Below, in pieces: positions 58,151 through 64,000 of a stretch of 64,000 bases of DNA. Source of the DNA: Paulownia fortunei. Taxonomy: Eukaryota; Streptophyta; Magnoliopsida; Lamiales; Paulowniaceae. The notes beneath the pieces are model-generated. The model was not told where the DNA came from, did no database searches, and saw nothing but the letters and a program-made list of their open reading frames with translations. The position numbers and the translations under genes are program-made. Within the stretch, counting starts at the first letter, position 1. Each line of letters starts with the position of its first letter. Location: assembly GCA_019321725.1 (NCBI GenBank), contig CM033113.1, positions 9,238,001-9,302,000 of the forward strand, in the 5' to 3' direction.

Positions 58151-61100
58151 ATGCAGCTGCATATATCGCCGAGCTTGAGGCATGTCACTGTGTTGCCGGC
58201 AAAAGGTGTTAGGGAGTTTATCAAAGTGAAGATTGGCTCCAGAAGATTGTCGTACCGCATGGTTTTCTACTCTCTTTTGTTCTTCACGTTCCTTCTTCGC
58301 TTCGTGTTCGTGTTGACTGCTGTTGATACCATTGATGGAGAAACCAAATGTTCAACTGTAGGTATGTTATGTTGTTTGTTTGGACATGACACATGCACGC
58401 ACACAGGCATATAGATGTTCATCATTAATTTTAGCTGCATTCGCCAGAGGGTATGAAAAAATTAATAACCGAGTATTCCTATTATCCAGCAAATTCTCTT
58501 GTTTTACTATTAAATCCTGATACCCGTTTGTCCATTAATATTGTTCAAACGAAGGGGGTCCATAATTAAAATATACGATATCTCTTGTGGTTTGGGTTAT
58601 TCATAAAGGTAATTAATTACCTTAAAATTTATTTGTACAGTACAAGTTAATTATGCTTACTTGTATGATATGCATGCAGATCATGCAAATAATCATTGAT
58701 TTTATTGCAATTCAAGTAGTAGCTGCTAAACTTTTTGCCATAATTCACAATCTACCAGTTGCAGATAATACTTGATCGCTGAAAGAATCCTGTTTCTGAT
58801 CCAATGTAGGTTGCTTGGGGAAAAAATTAGGACCAAGAATCTTGGGGAGAAGACTTGAACCAACTGTAATCTCCTGAACCCTACTTTTTGTCAATATGCT
58901 TCCATAAATGTCAGATCTGATTAAGTTGCATTTGGCAGAATGGAGTTGGAGACTTAAAATTTGAACTAAGAAATCAATTACCAATTCAAGTTCTCAAATC
59001 CATGCTGCCAATATAGTCTCTTAGTTTTTCCATGTAAATGTCTCAGCAGAATGTATGAGAATAAAAAGTTACATGGTTCCTGTCAGGTTCCTGAGGTGAT
59101 GTATCAAGTACTGGAAGAACCTGTTAATCAAAGTGAAGTTCAAGTAGGGCCAGAAATTCCTCAAACTATGGAAGATTTTATTGCAGAAATGAAGGATGAA
59201 CGACCTGATGCCAAGACCTTTGCTATCAAGCTCAAAGCTATGGTATTATGAATCAACTTCTTCTGATAATCATTCATGTCAAAAAATATTCATCATACTC
59301 TGCATCAGTGTCTGATAAAACGTAATTCATGTCTTGCATGCACTCACACGCATAACAATCTAATATGGGAAAACTAAATAAAGTAATGAACTACCAACTC
59401 TAACAAGTTAGAAGGGATTGCGTCGCCATCCTTAGATCCTTCCATTATTAGTTCTCATGATAGTCAAACCATAGGAAAGGAATAAAAGCATGGTTATCAC
59501 TATCCCTCATCGAAAACGAAAACTCAGGAATACATAATTAGATCCACACCACGAGCAGATAAGCTTAAATTAGCAAATGAAAGCAGATTGGAGCTAGTCC
59601 AAGGGTGACAAAGCCAATCAGCAACACATCCTTTTTTTGGATTGTAAGAGAGCAATGTGAGAAAATCTGAAATTTTAGTGGCTTCAAGCTTCATAATTGC
59701 TGCTGTCAAATGACTGGTCTCTCTCTTTCTTACAGGTTACACTCCTTGAACAGAGGACACGAACTGCAAAAATCCAGGAATACCTGTATCGGCATGTGGC
59801 ATCAAGTAGCATACCTAAACAGCTGCACTGCCTTACTCTAAAACTAGCAAATGAGCACTCTACAAATGCAAACGCCCGCCTCCAGCTCCCCTCAGCAGAA
59901 TTAGTCCCTGCCCTTGTTGATAACTCGTTCTTTCACTTTGTCCTTGCCTCTGACAATGTCCTTGCCGCCGCTGTTGTTGCGTCATCACTTGTTCACAACT
60001 CATTGCACCCTGAAAAGGTTGTCCTCCATATAATAACAGATAGAAAGACCTATCATCCAATGCAGGCATGGTTCTCGCTCCATCCTTTAACACCTGCAAT
60101 CATTGAGGTTAAAGCATTGCACCATTTTGATTGGTTCACAAAGGGGAAGGTCCCCGTCTTGGAAGCCATGGAGAAAGACCAAAAGGTTCGCTCACAGTTT
60201 AGGGGAGGGTCATCAGCTATTGTGGCAAATAACACAGAAAAACCATATATTATTGCTGCAAAGTTGCAGGCACTGAGCCCCAAGTATAATTCAGTGATGA
60301 ATCACATTCGTATACATCTGCCTGAGGTCAGTCTCAATGTCAAATAGCTTTGCCTAACATTCTTGAAAATTTTAGTCTTAACTGTGTGCAATTTATTGTA
60401 GTTGTTTCCAAGTCTCAACAAAGTAGTGTTCCTGGATGACGACATTGTGGTTCAAACTGACCTTTCACCTCTGTGGGACATTGACATGAATGGAAAAGTC
60501 AATGGAGCCGTGGAAACATGTAGAGGAGAGGACAAATTTGTGATGTCGAAGAGGTTCAAAAGCTATCTGAACTTTTCTCATCCTCTGATCGCAAACAACT
60601 TTGATCCTAATGAATGTGCATGGGCCTATGGCATGAACATATTTGATCTAGAAGCTTGGAGGAGAACAAATATAAGCCAGACATACCATTTCTGGCTCGA
60701 AGAGGTAACCTTCTGATTACGTTAAGAGGTGCAGCTGTTAGCAATTGTCAAAATGCAGGATAACATGTTTTTAAAATTTTAGATCCCTATGAATGCTCAA
60801 TAAATATTAATTGACAAAGGATAAGATTGAACATCCATAGATTCTCTAATGGTGCCTTTTTTCCCATTGCAGAATCTGAAGTCAGACCTAAGTTTATGGC
60901 AGCTGGGAACCTTACCACCAGGTCTAATAGCTTTCCATGGTCATGTCCACATTATTAATCCCTTCTGGCACATGCTAGGACTAGGGTACCAGGATAACAC
61001 AACCATTGCAGATGCTGAAAGTGCTGGTGTCATCCATTTTAATGGTCGAGCAAAGCCTTGGCTGGATATAGCATTTCCACAGCTGCGGCCTCTATGGACG

Positions 61101-61157
61101 AAGTATGTTGACTTCTCTGATAGATTCATAAAGAGCTGTCACATAAGAGCATCTTAG
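58151..61157 (+). CDS. GAUT12: GAUT12/IRX8 galacturonosyltransferase-family protein, six exons, intact
   Basis: Exons 58,151-58,361, 58,810-58,865, 59,087-59,242, 59,736-60,326, 60,402-60,704 and 60,873-61,157 join in frame to 533 codons. All introns are GT/AG. The protein is a type II Golgi membrane protein: a short basic N terminus (MQLHISPSLRHVTV), one membrane segment at about residues 38-58, a stem, then a GT8 domain. The metal-binding DDD is at 350-352 (VVFLDDDIVV), and HFNGRAKPW is at 494-502. The start MQLHISPSLRHVT and the whole length match Arabidopsis IRX8/GAUT12 (535 residues), and the stem MYQVLEEPV and ending FIKSCHIRAS also agree. IRX8 is needed for secondary-wall glucuronoxylan, probably in making the xylan reducing-end sequence, and mutants have collapsed xylem. 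No stops or shifts were seen. The ATG at 58,151 is the first in the leader. It is the only complete gene in the window. Confidence 0.96.
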
Positions 61158-61159
61158 AA

Positions 61160-62655
61160 AACATTCATTGACGAAACATTTTTACCATCTTTATACTAGC
61201 AATTGAGAGAGCAGGAGGACACACATGGAAAGTTCTGCTTCAAATTATAGGAATCTATGTACAGAGATGATAATAGCCACAGGCTTCAAATTTTGGGAAC
61301 TCTTCCTTTGTTCTCTTAAATACATCACAGTTTGTTCAATTTTTGTCATATATTCAAAAGGATTAATTAATTCATTTTGCATCCTTGATGCAAATCCAAG
61401 TCAAAACCCTGATTTCTTTTATCATTACGTGGTTCCGCCCGGTGAGTATTAATGCAGAAGGACTTCACGCATAAATGTAATAAGGGAAACGGAGAAAGAA
61501 ATGCATGATACAGAGTTTATTGTCTGTGGTATCATCAAATCTAAGTTATGACATCTCAGACAACAAATAAATCCTATCATGTAGTTAACTGTAAAGTGTT
61601 GACAACATGTCAACGAAGAAAATGCTGAGAACATGCCGTAGTACTTTTCCATTGGTCTTGGTGTCAGAATTTCGTCCGATGAGTTATGAGTACCAACTGT
61701 TAAAGAGTACATATGATGTTTAGCCAGATTATCAACCTATAATGAATTAGATTGTCACATAGAAGTCCTCCAACATCCTACCATAAGCATAAAAAACTAT
61801 GTACTTTAAGTGGACTGCATTTCTTATTACTTTCTGCCACAGTCCAAAATTCTTCATACTAGAAATCCATTATAGCAGACATGTCAATCTGGCAGATCCT
61901 TCAGTAAAACCTTCATGTGCAGATAACAAAATCCATTAGAGCAATATCTAATGGAACAGGACCCAGTCCCCGGGCTTTAGCTGAGAAAGTGATAAATGGA
62001 TATATAGATGGAGTTAAAGACTGAAGGAAACAGGAAGCGAAACAAGAGCCCAATTGGTTTATTTCTAAATGATTCAAGTTAGCCTCATCATTTCATCTAA
62101 TATTTTAAATGAATAAGGGTTTTCCCCCAGGGGCAGAGAGATGCACTTGTTTCCATGTCTAATGTGGACGCTAAATCTTTATCCAACAAAACATGCTACA
62201 TCTGGTCACATGTCATGTTTTCATTCAACACAATTGTTCCTATTGTATTGTATAATTAGGTTTATTCAAAAATAAGTACTAAACATAACTACTTATAGCT
62301 CTTACATGCAATCTAATGTTTTACCATACTCAAATGGACCATTAACTAATCTAAATAAGAGAGCAAGGTAAGTTTCAGATGTTGGAACAAGCAATAATGG
62401 AAGAGTCATGTTCTCTAACGTTGGCAATTTTCACATTTAATAGCACATTGATATAGAACAATATTTATCTCCCTAGAAGTGAAATATTTAGAATACCTGG
62501 AAATCCAAAAAACTGAAGACAAGTAAGAGAAGAGACAGAATGTATATCAATCAATCAACCACTCAATTCATCATATCTCGTTGATTTTTCCAGTAAAAGA
62601 AATTAAAATTCTCATATCTAAAGAAAACAAGATTGTATATCAGCAACAACTCTCA
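61160..62655. other. GAUT12 3' flank, nothing else recognised
   Basis: Should hold the GAUT12 3' UTR and polyadenylation site, which I cannot place with confidence. Short open frames on both strands lack recognisable motifs. Confidence 0.5.
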
Positions 62656-62659
62656 ATTT

Positions 62660-63450
62660 CACAATACCATTTTACCAGTTACAGTAGAGACCAAATCTTT
62701 CAAGAACACAGTAGAGACCAAATCTTTCAAGAACTTTGCAGAGTTCTTTACTGCAGGATTTTATAGCCGTCGAATTGTACAAGACATTCTCGACTTCAGT
62801 GATGGATGTGCATGCTTCAAACCTTGACTACTCTCAATTTCACTTTCTTCTTCAACCAAAATGTTCCATTTGTCACCACTCAAAACCCCCTCCCTCACAC
62901 ACTTAAAGAACACACCTTTCCTCTTATTACTCAAGATTCCTCAGAACTCCAAGCCCATAAACAAATAAACCACCTCAAAGTAGCCCACAAAACCACTCAG
63001 CTCACCAAAATTGATCTCCTCAATGCCCCATTTGGGGTTGAAAATCAACGCAGGCTTTGGACAAACTGTCACTAAATCACTTAATAACTGCCAATCGTGA
63101 ATCCTCTGGTGCTGAAAGCACGGCCACATCAGCAGAATTCACAATCCTGATATCCTTACTGCAAAACGATGACATATCAACGTTCCGGGGAAGAACATCC
63201 AAAGGCCCTGATGACAGCTTCTGTTAAGCTCTTGGCTTGGCCATAAAATAAGTATCTTGATTTGTGGGCCATTTCTTTTGATGGGCATGCTCCCAAAGAC
63301 TTCAAAAGCCAATATGTAGAGTGAAGTCGAGTAGAGGGCGAGTACTCGATGACAGGAATTTCGACCCCGATATATGGGTTGTCTTCGGTTTCTTGAGCTT
63401 TCCGGCGATTCTTGGGTTGTCAAGGGGTTTCTCCAGAGTCGAAGAAAGTT
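62660..63450 (-). pseudogene. DUF1995-family pseudogene
   Basis: Minus-strand pieces in changing frames follow a plant DUF1995 (chloroplast, LPA3-related) protein: TLEKPLDNPRIAGKLKK (about 63,440-63,385), FEVFGSMPIKRNG then KILILWP, LTEAVIRAFGCSSPER, DMSSFCSKDIRIVNSADVAV then LSAPEDSRLAVI, VCPKPALIFNPKWGIEE and FGELSGFVGYFEVVY (63,050-62,950), then GILSNKRKGVFFKCVREGVL, SITEVENVLYN and KFLKDLVSTV near 62,700. At least four frameshifts and a stop after GLEF break it, and the transit-peptide end is missing. The family name comes from memory of conserved blocks. The role of DUF1995 proteins is poorly defined. Confidence 0.65.
62692..62740. repeat. Tandem 24-bp repeat in the DUF1995 pseudogene
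   Basis: CAGTAGAGACCAAATCTTTC is present twice in a row, which doubles the codons for FLKDLVSTV in minus sense without a frameshift. Confidence 0.85.
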
Positions 63451-63759
63451 AGATCTTAAATTGAAGAATGATGTTTATCACTCTTCTTTCGAAACCAACG
63501 CCGGCGTATTTGTACCACGGAAAGTCATATTTATATTACAAAAAAAAAGTTATCAAGGTGCCCGCGAATATACATGAAAAATCGTTAGGCCAGATTAAAA
63601 TTCTCGGGAGTTCAAATCAATTCAATAGTTTAGGGAGATCGGCAAAAAATTTCCAACGATCGAATCAGTACAAGTACCAGAGCAAGTTTGGTAGACCTTT
63701 CCATTACAGGTGATCACAGCCAAGTTGAAATCGGACTCGCCTATGGTTAACGAATCAAA

Positions 63760-64000
63760 AATCATTAATCATGAATTGACGGTCCCCAAGGGCTGGTACC
63801 CAACCTGTCGAGCCAGTGGTTCGGACCGTAGAACTCACGGTTTCAATCCTTTTTTTTTTTTGTATTTTTTTCTATAAATATATCACTCTCTTCATTTTTG
63901 TTCATATTTTTACATTTTCAACTTTCAATATTTTATATTTATATTCTATATTCTATATTATTTCAATTATTTTAATAAATTATTTTTTATATTTTATTTT
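63760..64000. other. Possible partial transposon at the window end
   Basis: A GC-richer block (GACGGTCCCCAAGGG...GTTCGGACCG...CACGGTTTCAATCC, 63,779-63,849) is followed by a T run and very AT-rich DNA. It looks like a repeat end of the GGTTC/GGACCG-rich hAT type, but the other end lies outside the window. Confidence 0.25.

Noticed and set aside
1..64000. CRISPR arrays, bacterial operons or phage genes
   Set aside because: No regularly spaced repeats with unique spacers, and the gene structure is spliced and plant-like.

Overview
The window is nuclear DNA of a flowering plant, probably a eudicot. The evidence is spliced genes with GT/AG introns, LTR retrotransposons of plant Copia and Gypsy type, hAT-type elements, a tRNA-derived SINE, terpene synthase exons and one plant cell-wall glycosyltransferase gene. 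It is AT-rich, has no operons, and carries one assembly gap of exactly 100 N (29,725-29,824). Only one gene looks complete. Almost everything else is pseudogene or transposon.

Left part, 1 to about 29.7 kb: old transposon remnants (LINE-like tail, Gypsy-like and Copia-like fragments) lie beside a minus-strand series of three terpene synthase (TPS) remnants at 4.3-6.3, 12.6-13.65 and 27.2-28.4 kb. The first keeps most 3' exons but has stop codons and an altered DDxxD motif. The second is 5'-truncated but otherwise open. The third is a last-exon fragment split by a hAT-like element with a perfect 8-bp target duplication. A degenerate 10.2-kb Copia retrotransposon with both LTRs (13,706-23,920, coding strand minus) lies between copies two and three. 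It carries an accessory ORF after pol and an inverted piece of its own integrase. A 2.5-kb hAT-like element (7,066-9,565) and a very AT-rich tract with a SINE (25.3-26.8 kb) complete this part.

Middle part, 29.8 to about 53.4 kb, plus strand: a T-rich, intron-like region of duplicated and decayed gene pieces. Recognisable fragments are polyubiquitin-like (three), histone-deacetylase-like (three, short) and ATG18f/g/h-like autophagy protein with a BCAS3-type C-terminal region (four C-terminal copies, the longest at 50.7-53.2 kb). Modules recur in the same order, so this looks like repeated segmental duplication of one composite locus. Very recent short tandem duplications of 114, 249 and 360 bp are superimposed. 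No intact gene was found here.

Right part, 53.4-64 kb: an intergenic AT-rich stretch leads to a complete six-exon GAUT12/IRX8 gene (58,151-61,157, plus), a Golgi galacturonosyltransferase-family protein of secondary-wall xylan synthesis. It has a TATA-like box and a CT microsatellite upstream. A frameshifted DUF1995-family pseudogene follows on the minus strand (62,660-63,450).

The functional content is therefore one probable housekeeping/secondary-wall gene next to a gene graveyard. The most unusual object is the duplicated composite ubiquitin/HDAC/ATG18 module.
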